Virus record (IMG/VR): IMGVR_UViG_3300042914_002933
Location: 1 to 28,544 of that record
Length of the DNA stretch: 28,544 nucleotides
Direction: 5' to 3' (one strand)
From: a virus
Shown here: positions 1 through 10,982 of the stretch, one piece after another
Position numbering within the stretch: the first letter of the stretch is position 1
Layout of the letters: the number at the start of each line of letters is the position of its first letter
The notes under the pieces: generated by a model
Told to the model about the DNA's origin: nothing
Databases searched by the model: none
What the model saw: the letters and a program-made list of their open reading frames with translations, nothing else
Program-made: the position numbers and the translations under genes

Positions 1-1244
1 GCGTATGTCGTTCTCCTGTCAATAAGTGGGGCGCCTGAGTATACCGAGAAACAATATCCCGCGCCCGTTCCTGTTCCTGCGTCTGTATTACGGTGGTCAA
101 ATGCTGAGTATTTCAAATTCACACCTGATGGACTTCCGGAGGTATCAAGATATGTGACAGCAATACCATCAAGAAGCTGGGGAGAGGTAATCCAGTAAAT
201 CCAAAAGGACCATGTGTTACCGCTGGTATTCATGTCGAAGATGCTGGTATCGCTGTTTCCCTCCATGTAGTCGTTCACCCCATCAAACTCGAAGTATCTC
301 CGGCCTCCGCTGGTGGTCCATGTCGGTCCTGTGATTGTGAAGTTGTACCCGCTATTTGAGAGGTCATTCCAAGTGGAGCCACTACCGCTATAACTTTCTG
401 TATTGTAAGCGTCTAAATGTAATTTTAATCCGTCAGTGTTTACTGATTTGCCGTAATTTGATTTTGTTGCATTATAATTTTTGTTTACTTCAGTGGCTGT
501 GAGTGGTCGGTTGTATCGCAATATCTCACCCACCCGGATGTTGTTAAATCGGCCGAACGTGCCGTCGACGTTAATGCACCCCACGGTTGGCTTGCGTGTG
601 ATGTTGGCAGTGGCCCACGTTCCGCTTGAAAGGGTGTGGGCTTCATTGGTTATTTCTGCGCCGTCTTTGTAAATGCGGAAGGTTCCCGTGGTGCTCGTTG
701 AATAAGTCATTGTAAATGTCAACTGAAACCACGAACCAGTCGGGACGGTCTCGGCCTTTGTCGTGTGGTAGGCCGTTGAATTCAGGTACACCCCCATCAT
801 GTAACCCTGTCCGGTACTGCTTGAGTTTCCGCTGTCGTTGCTACGGTTATCCGTGAAAAAAGGATAAGCATAGCTTTGAGCTGCGTACAGGCCCATTCCG
901 ATAATAACATCCGGAAAGGTTACGGCCTGCGAAGCCGGAGCACTCACGTAGTATATCCAAATGCTCCACGTATATCCGGTCGTGCCGATGTTAAAGTCGG
1001 AACTGTCTGTCGCCCCTTCCATCCGGTCGTTCACCCCATCAAACTCAAAGTACCTTCGGCCTCCGCTGGTGGTCCAAGTCGGCCCGGTTATGGTGAAGTT
1101 GTACCCGCTATTCGAGAGGTCCGTCCACGTAGAGCCGGAGCCGCTGTAGCTGTCGAGGTTGTACGCGTCGAGGTACAACTTGAGTCCGTCGGTGATGACG
1201 GGGTATCTTCTTCTTGCCGAAGCAACTGCATTAAGTAACATCAT
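1..1244 (-). CDS. LamG/concanavalin-like repeat protein, probable tail fibre or receptor-binding protein (partial)
   Basis: The minus-strand frame is open from an ATG at 1244 to the left edge, 414 codons without a stop, so the C-terminus is missing. The protein contains two tandem copies of a LamG-like (concanavalin-type beta-sandwich) module. Each begins [20 protein letters not shown] and continues through [20 protein letters not shown]; they start near residues 19 and 263. Such domains in phage proteins usually sit in tail fibres or adhesins and bind glycans. The ATG overlaps the stop of the collagen-like gene upstream (ATGA), implying translational coupling and a shared fibre or tail role. 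The role is inferred from fold and context; no catalytic motif is visible. Confidence 0.72.
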   Translation of the reverse strand, partial: MMLLNAVASARRRYPVITDGLKLYLDAYNLDSYSGSGSTWTDLSNSGYNFTITGPTWTTSGGRRYFEFDGVNDRMEGATDSSDFNIGTTGYTWSIWIYYVSAPASQAVTFPDVIIGMGLYAAQSYAYPFFTDNRSNDSGNSSSTGQGYMMGVYLNSTAYHTTKAETVPTGSWFQLTFTMTYSTSTTGTFRIYKDGAEITNEAHTLSSGTWATANITRKPTVGCINVDGTFGRFNNIRVGEILRYNRPLTATEVNKNYNATKSNYGKSVNTDGLKLHLDAYNTESYSGSGSTWNDLSNSGYNFTITGPTWTTSGGRRYFEFDGVNDYMEGNSDTSIFDMNTSGNTWSFWIYWITSPQLLDGIAVTYLDTSGSPSGVNLKYSAFDHRNTDAGTGTGAGYCFSVYSGAPLIDRRTTY

Positions 1245-3640
1245 ACCAGTGAACGTTCTCCAGTTAAAGTCCAAGTATCTGATGCAACTCTTTTGAGCGC
1301 AATAACACTGTATCGAGCAAATGTCTTCAATGTTTCAGTAGAGTTTATGGTAACACCGCTTGCGGCAGCAATAGTTAATTGACCAGTATTATTTTGCTCA
1401 AAATAAATCTCAGTATCGGCAGCCCACGTTACGCTCGACTGTGCTGGAACGGTTATGGTTACCGCTGTTGTTGATGTCGTCTGTATGTAATATCCAGCGT
1501 CAGAAAGTTGAAGTGTGTAAGACGTTCCGCTTTGAGTTCTTACAACGCTATAACTGCTTCCTCCGCCGCCGCTAACAGTCCCCCAAGAGGTGTCGTAGTC
1601 TGCTGTTGAGTTTTTAATAAGCGCCTGACCTGTAGTCCCACCAGTGGGAACCCCAACACCAGTCGCGCCTGTACCTCCTGTACCTCCTGTTACTCCAGTT
1701 GCTCCAGTTGCTCCTGTAGGACCAGCAGGGCCTTGAACACCCTGAACGCCTTGAACACCCTGAACGCCTTGCGCTCCCGTTTCGCCTGTTGCCCCCGTAG
1801 CCCCCGTTGGACCAGGAACAGTTGAATCAGCGCCAGTGGGTCCTATTGGGCCCTGAATGCCCTGTGTGCCAGTCTCACCAGTCGCACCTGTGGCTCCCGT
1901 AGCGCCAGTCGGACCAGCAACTCCTTGTATTCCCTGAGGACCAGTTTCACCCGTAGCGCCCGTAGGTCCCACAGGTCCTTGTATTCCTTGAGCCCCAGTA
2001 GGTCCCTGAATACCTTGAATCCCCTGCGCCCCCGTCTCCCCTGTTGCCCCAGTAGCGCCCGTAGGCCCAGTGGGACCCGCCACCGTAGATGTAGCCCCTG
2101 TTGCCCCTGTAGCTCCTGTCGGACCCTGAATCCCTTGAATACCCTGGGGACCTGTCTCGCCTGTAGCCCCTGTAGCTCCTGTAGCTCCCGTGGCTCCAGT
2201 TGGTCCCGCTGGCCCTGGTACTGTAGATGTAGCTCCCGTAGCCCCAGTTGGCCCTATAGGTCCTTGAGACCCTGTCTCACCTGTTGCTCCAGTTGGCCCT
2301 GTGGCGCCAGCAACACCCGTGGCCCCAGTAGCCCCCGTAGGTCCAAGCTGAGTGTATGTTACTTGTGTGATACCACAGATAGCAGATGGGGCGGCGGGGA
2401 TGTTGTTAGCGGCTATTGCTTGAAGAGATATGTCTGTAGATTCGGACTGCCAGTATATCTCTATATAATCATTTGCAGCAGTAGATGTACCTACAAATGT
2501 TATAGTTAATGGGGCTTCAGAAGGTTCTGTAGAAGCTTTTCTAGGCTCTTGTGTGGTATGAATGGTAGAGTTAGCGTAATCACTTCCGTTAAGCTTTATC
2601 CAAAATTCACTTTCTTGTACAGCGTTTGAGGCATTTGTTATCTGAATTACACAAGTAAGTGTATATGTTCCTGGGTTAGCAATAACTATCCTTGAATTGT
2701 TTTGAATAGATATTCCGTTTGACGTGTATGTCCCGTTAAACGTAATTGCCTGTGGAGTATTTATAGTGGCGATAGTCTGAGTAGACGAACTATAAAATGA
2801 ACCATAGTAACCTATTGTTCCTCCAGCTCCTGTAACTCCAGTAACACCAGTGGCCCCAGTAGCTCCTGTTGCTCCAGTAACACCTGTAGCCCCAGTTGGT
2901 CCAGCCACGGTTGAAGTAGCACCCGTAGTTCCAGTCGCTCCAGTTGCTCCAGTAGGGCCAGCTACCCCTTGTGGTCCTTGTGGCCCAGTCTCTCCAGTGG
3001 CTCCTGTAGCTCCTGTGGCCCCTGTTGGTCCCTGAACGCCTTGTATTCCCTGTGCCCCCGTACCTCCTGTTGCTCCTGTTGCTCCAGTAGCCCCCGTTAC
3101 GCCGCTTGTCCCTTGGGCACCGGTTTCTCCTGTAGCCCCTGTAGCCCCTGTAACTCCCGTGGGTCCAGCAATCGTTGATGTCGCACCCGTTGCCCCTGTC
3201 GCACCCGTTGCCCCTGTTGCTCCCGTAGGTCCAATCGGACCCTGTACTGTAGATGTAGCGCCAGTGGCTCCCGTAGCGCCAGTGGCTCCCGTAGGGCCAG
3301 TATCTCCCTGTACTCCCTGGATGCCTTGTATTCCTTGAATCCCCTGCGCCCCAGTCTCGCCAGTAGCACCTGTCGACCCCGTAGGACCAGTTGGTCCAAC
3401 TACAGTAGAATCTGCACCAGTGGCACCCGTAGCACCAGTTGGCCCCGTAGCTCCTGTAACGCCAGTCGGGCCTGTAGGTCCCTGAACTGTAGAGTCAGCC
3501 CCTGTAGGACCAGTGGGACCCGTGCCACCAGTCTCGCCCTTGGGTCCGGAGACGGCGGGAACCTGTACATCAACTATATTACTTGATGGTACAGATACCT
3601 CTACGGATAACTGAGCGGGGGATGTTACCTCTACAATCAT
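1241..3640 (-). CDS. Collagen-like fibre protein with internal C1q/TNF-like domain
   Basis: A 799-residue protein dominated by Gly-X-Y collagen triplets, mostly GPT and GAT, so Thr fills the Y position again and again. The N-terminal ~35 residues (motif [18 protein letters not shown]) resemble the start of the second collagen gene at 3793-4668 and may anchor both to the same virion part. Around residues 280-420 the collagen stops for a beta-rich segment ([15 protein letters not shown], then [11 protein letters not shown]) resembling a C1q/TNF-like trimer-forming domain. Collagen then resumes, and a ~100-residue globular C-terminus follows. It is probably a trimeric virion fibre. One base separates its ATG from the stop of the upstream 49-aa gene, and its stop overlaps the LamG gene start. 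Confidence 0.85.
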   Translation of the reverse strand: MIVEVTSPAQLSVEVSVPSSNIVDVQVPAVSGPKGETGGTGPTGPTGADSTVQGPTGPTGVTGATGPTGATGATGADSTVVGPTGPTGSTGATGETGAQGIQGIQGIQGVQGDTGPTGATGATGATGATSTVQGPIGPTGATGATGATGATGATSTIAGPTGVTGATGATGETGAQGTSGVTGATGATGATGGTGAQGIQGVQGPTGATGATGATGETGPQGPQGVAGPTGATGATGTTGATSTVAGPTGATGVTGATGATGATGVTGVTGAGGTIGYYGSFYSSSTQTIATINTPQAITFNGTYTSNGISIQNNSRIVIANPGTYTLTCVIQITNASNAVQESEFWIKLNGSDYANSTIHTTQEPRKASTEPSEAPLTITFVGTSTAANDYIEIYWQSESTDISLQAIAANNIPAAPSAICGITQVTYTQLGPTGATGATGVAGATGPTGATGETGSQGPIGPTGATGATSTVPGPAGPTGATGATGATGATGETGPQGIQGIQGPTGATGATGATSTVAGPTGPTGATGATGETGAQGIQGIQGPTGAQGIQGPVGPTGATGETGPQGIQGVAGPTGATGATGATGETGTQGIQGPIGPTGADSTVPGPTGATGATGETGAQGVQGVQGVQGVQGPAGPTGATGATGVTGGTGGTGATGVGVPTGGTTGQALIKNSTADYDTSWGTVSGGGGSSYSVVRTQSGTSYTLQLSDAGYYIQTTSTTAVTITVPAQSSVTWAADTEIYFEQNNTGQLTIAAASGVTINSTETLKTFARYSVIALKRVASDTWTLTGERSLV

Positions 3641-3641
3641 T

Positions 3642-3791
3642 TTAGCTGAGTTCGTTTATTTCTTGCTGGCATGCAGCTATGGCACCATCGTAACCAGACA
3701 CATCAAAATCCATTTTAAACAACAAGTCTTTTGTAATTAAAAGATGTTGTATTTTTTGGTTCAAGCTATCTATTAACTGTTGATTGCTCAT
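3642..3791 (-). CDS. 49-aa protein of unknown function between the two fibre genes
   Basis: ATG at 3791 ([12 protein letters not shown]) to TAA at 3642. It lies one base after the TAA of the collagen-like gene 3793-4668 and one base before the ATG of the collagen-like gene 1241-3640. This exact packing is the main evidence that it is a real gene. The N-terminal half is amphipathic and Gln/Leu-rich, a possible short coiled coil; the C-terminal half reads [18 protein letters not shown] do not recognise it. A fibre chaperone or trimer adaptor is possible from context only. Confidence 0.62.
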   Translation of the reverse strand: MSNQQLIDSLNQKIQHLLITKDLLFKMDFDVSGYDGAIAACQQEINELS

Positions 3792-3792
3792 G

Positions 3793-4667
<875 letters not shown>

Positions 4668-4668
<1 letters not shown>

Positions 4669-5123
4669 TACACAACAGTTATGTCGTCGTTTACAACAAA
4701 CCCTCCTCTAACAATAGTCTTGTACGTTCCGCTCACAACTGATTGAATATCATACACATACCTTCCAGCAGGAACCTGCTTCATAGTGTTATGCGAACCA
4801 GTTATAGTCACATTACCGCTGTCGTCAACCACTATTGGCTCAAACGTAAGGTTTGTCACAGGAGCCTGTCCCTCTTCCTGTCTGGTTTCTTTTGCGTCTG
4901 GAGTGCTTATAACCACAGGCCCTTTCATCAAGGCTGGCTCCACGGAGGCGGGGTCTTGTACTGGCTGTTCTCTGACCTGCATCAAGAACGTGTACCCAAG
5001 GGTAGACAATTCCATGGGGACGCCATCAGAGTCCTTAAGTCTTAGATTAAGCAAGAACGTGTCTCCCTTCTTACAGACTATGTCAAGCTTGTCGGCTGTA
5101 TCTAATGTAACCTTGCTGGCCAT
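4668..5123 (-). CDS. Probable baseplate or tail adaptor protein (BppU N-terminal-like)
   Basis: A 151-residue protein with the pattern [17 protein letters not shown] then [14 protein letters not shown]. This resembles the N-terminal domain of BppU-like baseplate proteins and other phage proteins that open with a beta-sandwich reading 'kGDtf.l.l.lkd.dG.p.dLtgyt..mqvR'. The C-terminal part ([33 protein letters not shown]) is typical of these small structural domains. It sits between portal and fibre genes, in TAATG overlap with both neighbours, which fits a piece joining fibres to the tail. The family assignment comes from motif memory and is moderate. Confidence 0.6.
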
Positions 5124-7519
5124 TATATTATGTTTGATTGTTTACGCTGTTCTATAAGCTTTGACTGTTCTATTGCCTGCTTCGTGACCCTCTCATCCTT
5201 TCTGTTTTCTTTGAAAACCTCTATCTTTTCCTTAAACTCTTTGTCGTCTGTCTTAAAACCAAGCATGGCCTGAGCCTTTAGTAGCTCAATTTGCATTCTG
5301 TTTTGATGTCTTACGGCTTCTAATTGAGCTTCAATCTGAGCCTGCAACTGCATTTTTTGAGCTTCAATCTGAGCCTCCATCTGCATCTCCTGCATCTTGG
5401 CCTGTGAAGTTGCTTGAGCAGACTGCTGTTGTATCTGAGCCTGCATCTGCGAGTTCTGCATGGCCTGCTCCTGAAGCCTCTTCATGCGCTTCTTGCGACG
5501 AGCAATTAACAGCATCTCAGCCTGATTGACGTCCTTCATGTTGCGTATGGCTATGGCATCCTCTATGTCAAGTTCCTTCTGCTGAAGAGAAATCTGTATG
5601 TTCTGCTCAAGATACTGTCTGTCCTTATCCTCCATGTCCTTCACCACCTGCACCCCAAAATTGTACATAGGGAGATTGCTGAATGACGAAAGGACATTCA
5701 TGTTCTCCTTACCTATAGCATTTTCATACACCCTGAAGATGACGGAGTCAGTTGGGAGAATCTGGATACACTTGACAACATCCTCGCACACTTTTTTGAA
5801 CAGAACCATAGAGGCGTTGGTTATGTCGTATATAGCGTTGTTGGCAGCAGCCAGAGCCTGCTCTCTAACCCCGACAAGGGCCTCTCCTTTTGGTGATGAA
5901 GCATCCATTACCTCGTTGATTCCAGTCACATCACGAATCATCCTTAGGTAGTGATTGTATATACCTATGAGTTCGTTTATGTTTCTGATGCTGTTGCCAA
6001 TCTCTCTAATCGGTGGATTCTGGAACCCTCCTTCTGGGTTCTTACTTCTATAGTAGAAAACACCAGTCTGCTCATAGATGTCGTGCAGGTCCAGGGGCTG
6101 TAGCTCACCACCCTTGCCAAGCTGCACATTCTCCAGGCCCTCAATATCTATGATAAGCCCATCAGGCTTTGCCTTGGCTATGGCCTGCTGTATCTTCAGG
6201 TGTGTGAGTTGTAACATATCAGCAAACCCTATACAGCTATCCACCATGCTCTTCGGCATCATCTGCATCAGGTTGGTTGAGATGGCGGAATAAGACATAC
6301 GCGCCTTTGATATGTCGTGTATGTTCTTTGGTATGTTGGTGACCTTTCCGTACCCAAACAAGTAGTCGTCGCAGTCGAGTATGTAGCTGCCCCCGTAAAC
6401 GGTGGCTATAGTCATCATATGAGGTCTGCGCTCATAAACACTACCAGGTCTTTCTTTGTACTCAAATCCCTTGTAGAAGAAGTTCACGTTCCCGTATCTG
6501 TTCTCTTTCTCTTCGAAGTACATATTGTCAACTGAGATAAACTCGAAGTCAAGAACATCTACCATATACTCGTCATAGCCATATATATTCTTCTTAAGTC
6601 TGTCGTCGTATCTGTACTTGTCTATACCAGAAGGGTCATTCCCAGTTCTGTTTTTAACCTTATAGGCAATTTTCTTCAGCGTCTCCTCGTCAATCTCCCC
6701 GTTAGATATTCTTCTAAGTTCATCTATAGAGATTCTCTTTATGCTTCCCGCATAGATGATGTCATCAAAGTTGGGGTCTTCTGTATAGCTGTGAACAAAT
6801 CTTGCTGGGTCCACGTAATCCAGGACTATACCTGTGTTGGGGTCGTTTCTACGTTTCACAACAGCCATGCCTATAGAGGCAAGGTCATTGACGCATCTGC
6901 GGTATGTGCCGTCGTTGAAGTTGTTCCACGACAGCGTCATATTGGTTCCAATCTGTGCAGCAATCTCTGCGTCAGTCTTTATGTTCGTCTCAAGAAGTAT
7001 CTCTGACTCCTCGAGCGTCTCTGGAAGTTGTTCTGGGTCTATGTCAAGCACAACGCCAGTCTGTTGCTTCAGCTGGATGAGTTGCTCTCTGGCCTCTACC
7101 TGCATCTGAATCCTTTTCTTCTGCTCATTTTTTTCAGAAGAAGACAGCGGGTCAACGGCCTCAAGATTAGGGTATGGGTCTCTCGACAGAATCTTGTTGA
7201 CCACGACGCGTACAAACTTCGGCAGTATAGGAACTGGGGTGAAGTCTATGTTTAGTAAGCTACCGTCGTTGCTATTAGGGTCAAGAGTGTGAAGCAGTTG
7301 CTTGTATATGGAGGTGTCCTGAGTTCCGTTGGCATAGTTTCTTGAACGCTCGAACGTAGAGTTTCTCTTGGAGAACAATGAGTTTGTGTCATATATCTTC
7401 CCCCACTGAGACTCTATGGCCTTGGCATACTTGATGCCGTACTCCTTGCTTGCCTTTACAGAGGCATCTGCCAAGGGGTCTGGAAACCCTCCTGTGTTCT
7501 TGTTTTCTTTATTGTACAT
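5123..7519 (-). CDS. Portal protein
   Basis: A 798-residue protein directly downstream of terL with the features of a large portal (head-tail connector). The N-terminal region includes NYANGTQDTSIYKQLL, the central body is mixed alpha/beta, and residues from about 650 onward form a long charged Gln-rich helical segment (QMQAQIQQQSAQATSQ) that would be a coiled coil or barrel. Portals form dodecameric rings through which DNA is packaged by TerL. The length exceeds classic siphovirus portals and is closer to podovirus-type ones. It has an ATG start; a TATATTTG promoter-like box lies 43 bases upstream. The call rests on position, size and general resemblance. Confidence 0.75.
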   Translation of the reverse strand: MYNKENKNTGGFPDPLADASVKASKEYGIKYAKAIESQWGKIYDTNSLFSKRNSTFERSRNYANGTQDTSIYKQLLHTLDPNSNDGSLLNIDFTPVPILPKFVRVVVNKILSRDPYPNLEAVDPLSSSEKNEQKKRIQMQVEAREQLIQLKQQTGVVLDIDPEQLPETLEESEILLETNIKTDAEIAAQIGTNMTLSWNNFNDGTYRRCVNDLASIGMAVVKRRNDPNTGIVLDYVDPARFVHSYTEDPNFDDIIYAGSIKRISIDELRRISNGEIDEETLKKIAYKVKNRTGNDPSGIDKYRYDDRLKKNIYGYDEYMVDVLDFEFISVDNMYFEEKENRYGNVNFFYKGFEYKERPGSVYERRPHMMTIATVYGGSYILDCDDYLFGYGKVTNIPKNIHDISKARMSYSAISTNLMQMMPKSMVDSCIGFADMLQLTHLKIQQAIAKAKPDGLIIDIEGLENVQLGKGGELQPLDLHDIYEQTGVFYYRSKNPEGGFQNPPIREIGNSIRNINELIGIYNHYLRMIRDVTGINEVMDASSPKGEALVGVREQALAAANNAIYDITNASMVLFKKVCEDVVKCIQILPTDSVIFRVYENAIGKENMNVLSSFSNLPMYNFGVQVVKDMEDKDRQYLEQNIQISLQQKELDIEDAIAIRNMKDVNQAEMLLIARRKKRMKRLQEQAMQNSQMQAQIQQQSAQATSQAKMQEMQMEAQIEAQKMQLQAQIEAQLEAVRHQNRMQIELLKAQAMLGFKTDDKEFKEKIEVFKENRKDERVTKQAIEQSKLIEQRKQSNII

Positions 7520-7561
7520 TACGGCAGAGCGTATACTGCGCTATAACACAATATAACTCTG

Positions 7562-7569
7562 CAAATATA
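7562..7569 (-). promoter_or_regulatory. Bacteroidota-type -7 box upstream of portal
   Basis: The minus strand reads TATATTTG, matching TAnnTTTG, in the gap between the terL stop and the portal ATG at 7519. No TTG is found 19-21 bases upstream, so it is a weak or -7-only promoter candidate. It could uncouple portal expression from terL. Confidence 0.4.
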
Positions 7570-7575
7570 AATAAA

Positions 7576-9690
7576 TCAACCCATGACCTTGTATCTACGT
7601 ATAAATCTCTTGTCTTCAAATGACGCCACTGGTTTTTCTTTCGCCTTTTGAGCGGCGAGGAGCGCCAATCCAGAGCTTATGGTCAAGTCAAACTTAGTAC
7701 GCTTGTCAATCTTAAACCCTATCCAGTCCTCCAGGGTTCTATCGAAATACATCTTACCCATCTCCCCAGTCTCGTAGTTTATCCCGACATGGTTGTGGAC
7801 GTAAGACTCTATGGCCTGGGCATGGGCATGTATGATGTCCTGCGAGTTTGATGGGATTCCCTTGGTCTTCACGCTTGTATTAGAACCAGAAATCTTCAGG
7901 TGCTCTGGCCTGTCCATGATGTACCCGTCATAACCCCTCTGCTCAAAGTACCTGACTATACCGTACTTGTTGTTTTCTATAAGCAGCGGATAGCCATAGA
8001 AGAAGGCGCACATAAGCACATCCTCGTAGAATATCTTAGCCATGTCCGGTCGAGAGGCGTACTCCACCACAAACATGTTGGACGGCCTGTTCATGGAGAA
8101 CTTGTTGTACATATGGAGGGCCCCCTTGGAGCCCCTGCCGTCTACAGTAGCGTCGATGTCATAGGAGTCAACCCCACCACACCCATAGTCAGAGAATGGG
8201 GGAACGCGCTTCCCATGGGCCTCTCTTATCACGTTTCGCTCTTCATTAGGGGGCATCCAGCAAACCCTAAATCTTCCGTTGACGTTAGGAGAGAACACAA
8301 CCTTCTTGTCTTTCTCCTCCCACACAAAGTTGCCCTGTACAACAGGGTTGGGGTACAGTTCCTGGTTGTGCTCTATCTGCTCGTAAATTTTCCCTACGTT
8401 AAATATGCTCCCCGACACACTGTCTCTAAACGCCTCGTCTTCGTTGAATGGAAACTGCCTGACTATTTCGTTCATCTCCGAGGAGTCATGCTTCATGCTG
8501 TCTCTCTCGTTTCTCAAGAAGTCTTTGGCGCCTATGGCGGTAGTTCCACCGTCGAGCGTCTCAACTGGTTCTTCTGGGGTCTCTGCTATAGGATTACCAT
8601 AGACATCAAAGAATCCCTCCAGGGCGTCATAGGCAGGAACAAAAATCTTGTACAGTCCGCTCTTGGTTCTTCCGTTGGCATTTCGTTCAAACGGGTTGCT
8701 GTCCTCCCACAACTTCTTGTATTCCTCACCACCGTTCTGCATTGGGTTCACGGTACTGCCAACCAAAGCCTTACCAATCACGTTCTTACCAACGATGAGA
8801 CACGTACGCTCTATCCTCCACGCCTCTCTTATGTCTGACGGGTCCTCCCACTTACCAGCCTCATCCAGGTATAGCATGTGCAGTTTCTCACCGTCGTATG
8901 CGTTGTTGGTGGTGTTCTTCCAGTTGATTATGGTGTTAAGAGCGTCACCAGCATATGTGCTCTTGTTGTTCTTGGTTATCCTCTTGGATGGCTCCCTAAA
9001 GGCCAGTTCCATTCTGGGGTTGGTGGTACCGTCCTGGATAGGCTTGAAGAAGAAAGGGTAGTTTGTAAAAATCTGAACTACCTTCTTCATGAAGATATTC
9101 TCCTGAGCGTCCTTACCCGTCTTGGACTGTATGCCTATCGTCTTGTCCTTGACCTGAGTTCCCTCGTCAACAAGGATAGCAGTGCAAATGTTGGTGTAAC
9201 CAGAACGGCGACACTTAGTATAAAGCTGACCAATACAACGCTCGTCAGCCTCACAAGCAGCAAAATGAAGAAATATCTCACGTTGAAACTGTAGGAAGTA
9301 AGGGTAACCTATGTCAATCTTAGACCACTGGAGAAACATGTAGTGTCTGCCTGTGATATACGTAGGCTCGCCATTGTTATAGAACCACACCCCGTTCCTC
9401 CTCCTTTTGTACTCCTCTTCTATGTACGGGGAAAATGTAGCCCTGAACTCTGGAGACTTTTCCATCCACTCGTCCATGGACCTAATCTTCTCAAGTTCCT
9501 TAGGGACTGGCAACCTTGACCATCGTTGTTCCAGTTTTGGGAACTCGTGAAACAGTATCTCTTTCTTAGATGGCTGTTTGGGTAAAACGACAAGAAGCCC
9601 GTGAAGTTCTATGACTTCGCCGTGGCTTCCGTTTGGGTCTATCTTTATTCCTTTCTCCTTATAGCCCTCTAAGTCAACCAAACAACTCAT
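7576..9690 (-). CDS. terL: Terminase large subunit
   Basis: A 704-residue packaging motor. The ATPase domain shows a Walker A-like loop KCRRSGYTN near residues 159-167 and a Walker B with catalytic acid, LYLDEAGKW, near 273-281, followed by a GSTVNP motif around 311-316 that fits the coupling segment. The nuclease domain shows GVDSYD near 506-511 and IENN near 571-574, consistent with the acidic metal-binding residues of an RNase H-like fold. The protein uses ATP to drive DNA into the prohead through the portal and cuts the concatemer. Its ATG overlaps the thyX stop (ATGA). It ends with a TGA stop. No small terminase subunit is recognised nearby. Confidence 0.92.
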   Translation of the reverse strand: MSCLVDLEGYKEKGIKIDPNGSHGEVIELHGLLVVLPKQPSKKEILFHEFPKLEQRWSRLPVPKELEKIRSMDEWMEKSPEFRATFSPYIEEEYKRRRNGVWFYNNGEPTYITGRHYMFLQWSKIDIGYPYFLQFQREIFLHFAACEADERCIGQLYTKCRRSGYTNICTAILVDEGTQVKDKTIGIQSKTGKDAQENIFMKKVVQIFTNYPFFFKPIQDGTTNPRMELAFREPSKRITKNNKSTYAGDALNTIINWKNTTNNAYDGEKLHMLYLDEAGKWEDPSDIREAWRIERTCLIVGKNVIGKALVGSTVNPMQNGGEEYKKLWEDSNPFERNANGRTKSGLYKIFVPAYDALEGFFDVYGNPIAETPEEPVETLDGGTTAIGAKDFLRNERDSMKHDSSEMNEIVRQFPFNEDEAFRDSVSGSIFNVGKIYEQIEHNQELYPNPVVQGNFVWEEKDKKVVFSPNVNGRFRVCWMPPNEERNVIREAHGKRVPPFSDYGCGGVDSYDIDATVDGRGSKGALHMYNKFSMNRPSNMFVVEYASRPDMAKIFYEDVLMCAFFYGYPLLIENNKYGIVRYFEQRGYDGYIMDRPEHLKISGSNTSVKTKGIPSNSQDIIHAHAQAIESYVHNHVGINYETGEMGKMYFDRTLEDWIGFKIDKRTKFDLTISSGLALLAAQKAKEKPVASFEDKRFIRRYKVMG

Positions 9691-10322
9691 GTAAATTTAA
9701 GTGCAGCTGCCGTTACTGGCAGGTTATCTGCAAAGATATGTTTAATGACTTTTGCCAAATCCTGTATCTCTTTCTGAGCATGTGGGTCGTCACGAATCTG
9801 CAAGAAATGTATCCAAGAGCGTACGCTGCCAGTCATGTGCAGCGTTGTCTTCGTGGCAAGAGGCAGCACAAATCTTGCCGTCTCACGAGACACGCCAGCC
9901 TCAATTAGACCGTTGTATAGCTGCTCACATGCGGCAAACACCATAGCTACCTTGCTATCAAGGACAACAGAGTTCATTGGCTCAACAGACGACTGCCTGT
10001 TTTTTACAGCCTGCCAACGCAACTCCACTGGCTCAAAGATGCTCCCGTCTTTTGACAGGGCATTGACGTCCTGGTATCTCTGGCTAAACTCCTGGAATGT
10101 AAAGCTTCTATGTCTGAGAAGCTGTATGGCTATGGCCTTGCTGGTCTCTATCTCAAACGTAAGGTAGGAGTGCTCGAACGGTGACCAGTGCCCATGAGTG
10201 ATGAGGTACTTTATGAGCGAGCCGTAATCCTCCTTCTTATTCTCACGAGAGCTTGAAACACGTGCAACTTCAACAATATGCTGTTCAGCATTGGGGGTGA
10301 TGGACAATAGTTTTACTTTCAT
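9687..10322 (-). CDS. thyX: Flavin-dependent thymidylate synthase ThyX
   Basis: A 211-residue protein with the ThyX signature RHRX7S: RHR at residues 70-72 and Ser80 in RHRSFTFQEFS, followed by QRYQ. HGHWSPFEH at 43-51 is also typical. ThyX methylates dUMP to dTMP using FAD, NADPH and methylenetetrahydrofolate, and phages carry it to boost dTTP during replication. The length matches the family. Unusually it lies among late genes, in ATGA overlap with terL. The first 21 bases around its start codon are repeated upstream at 10853-10873, suggesting that the gene in between was inserted at the thyX start. Confidence 0.95.
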   Translation of the reverse strand: MKVKLLSITPNAEQHIVEVARVSSSRENKKEDYGSLIKYLITHGHWSPFEHSYLTFEIETSKAIAIQLLRHRSFTFQEFSQRYQDVNALSKDGSIFEPVELRWQAVKNRQSSVEPMNSVVLDSKVAMVFAACEQLYNGLIEAGVSRETARFVLPLATKTTLHMTGSVRSWIHFLQIRDDPHAQKEIQDLAKVIKHIFADNLPVTAAALKFT

Positions 10323-10324
10323 TT
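10304..10324. repeat. Direct repeat copy 1, thyX start region
   Basis: A 21-base segment covering the thyX start codon and first codons (plus strand contains AGTTTTACTTTCATTT). It matches 10853-10873 at 20 of 21 positions. The two copies bracket the unknown gene 10324-10854. Confidence 0.85.
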
Positions 10325-10854
10325 TATTCCCAGTAGATTTCTTCTCCTCTTAAGTAAAGTTTCTTCTCCTCTGCTTTTTCTTCAGATGTAAAGTGTCTGT
10401 CCGTAAACAGACAGTAGTTGTTTGGCATCAAGCAAAACTGACCGCTTTCAAGATTCACAAGATTAAGTGGCTTGTGCTCTTGCGGATACATGCTATACCC
10501 GTCTTTCCAATCAACCATGATGCCTGTGTGTCTTCCTTTGCAAGTCCTGGTTTTTACTTCAAGGCCGTGAAGATAATGAACGTGCCATACATCCATGTCA
10601 TCGCCCATGCACTTCCATGGCATCAGTTCTTCGTGAGTCAGTGAAAAATCTTCTGTAGTGGATACTCCGTGAAGCGGAAGCCCACTCCAATGAGCGCCAG
10701 TTTCAAGGACTACGTGACACAGCAAAACCTGATACTCACGACCATATACAGCGTGCCATATACCCTTTGTAACGCCTTCTGGCATATTCGGACCAAGCAT
10801 CTTGTTATCTACATTTATGTAGAAGTGATGCGGGAGATTTGCGTGTTTGCTCAC
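10324..10854 (-). CDS. Unknown 176-aa protein, possible inserted moron gene
   Basis: The frame begins with GTG at 10854 (SKHANLPHHFYINVDN) and ends with TAA one base before the thyX ATG. The protein is rich in His and Trp (HVVLETGAHWSGLPLHGV, MDVWHVHYLHGLEV); I recognise no family. The cluster of His, Cys, Asp and Glu could bind metal, but that is only a suggestion. The GTG overlaps the TGA of a seven-codon ORF duplicating the thyX 5' end, so translation is probably coupled to that remnant. The flanking 21-base direct repeats support insertion into the thyX leader. Confidence 0.7.
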   Translation of the reverse strand: MSKHANLPHHFYINVDNKMLGPNMPEGVTKGIWHAVYGREYQVLLCHVVLETGAHWSGLPLHGVSTTEDFSLTHEELMPWKCMGDDMDVWHVHYLHGLEVKTRTCKGRHTGIMVDWKDGYSMYPQEHKPLNLVNLESGQFCLMPNNYCLFTDRHFTSEEKAEEKKLYLRGEEIYWE

Positions 10855-10871
10855 AAGAGTTTTACTTTCAT
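10851..10871 (-). pseudogene. Six-codon remnant of the thyX 5' end (MKVKLL-stop)
   Basis: ATG at 10871 encodes M-K-V-K-L-L and then TGA. ThyX itself begins MKVKLLSI with nearly identical codons. The TGA overlaps the GTG start of the next gene (GTGA), giving it a ready-made translation start region. Confidence 0.6.
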
Positions 10872-10873
10872 TT
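10853..10873. repeat. Direct repeat copy 2, thyX start duplicate
   Basis: A 20/21 match to 10304-10324, displaced by 549 bases. One copy is the functional thyX start and this one is the remnant. Confidence 0.85.
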
Positions 10874-10982
10874 GATTTATGACCGTGATGGTTTTTTACT
10901 TCATTGAATCGTTATTGCAGTTATAATGATGCATTTTTGCTTCATTTGCATCAACAATCAGGCATTATGCTCAGGAGTAATT

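Noticed and set aside
1241-3640. Tandem DNA repeats in the collagen gene as a mobile or satellite element
   Set aside because: The periodicity is explained by Gly-X-Y coding in one long open frame.
7900-8838. 312-codon open frame on the plus strand inside terL
   Set aside because: It lies fully antisense to a gene with clear ATPase and nuclease motifs; the translation has no domain logic and no leader. It reflects codon bias of terL.
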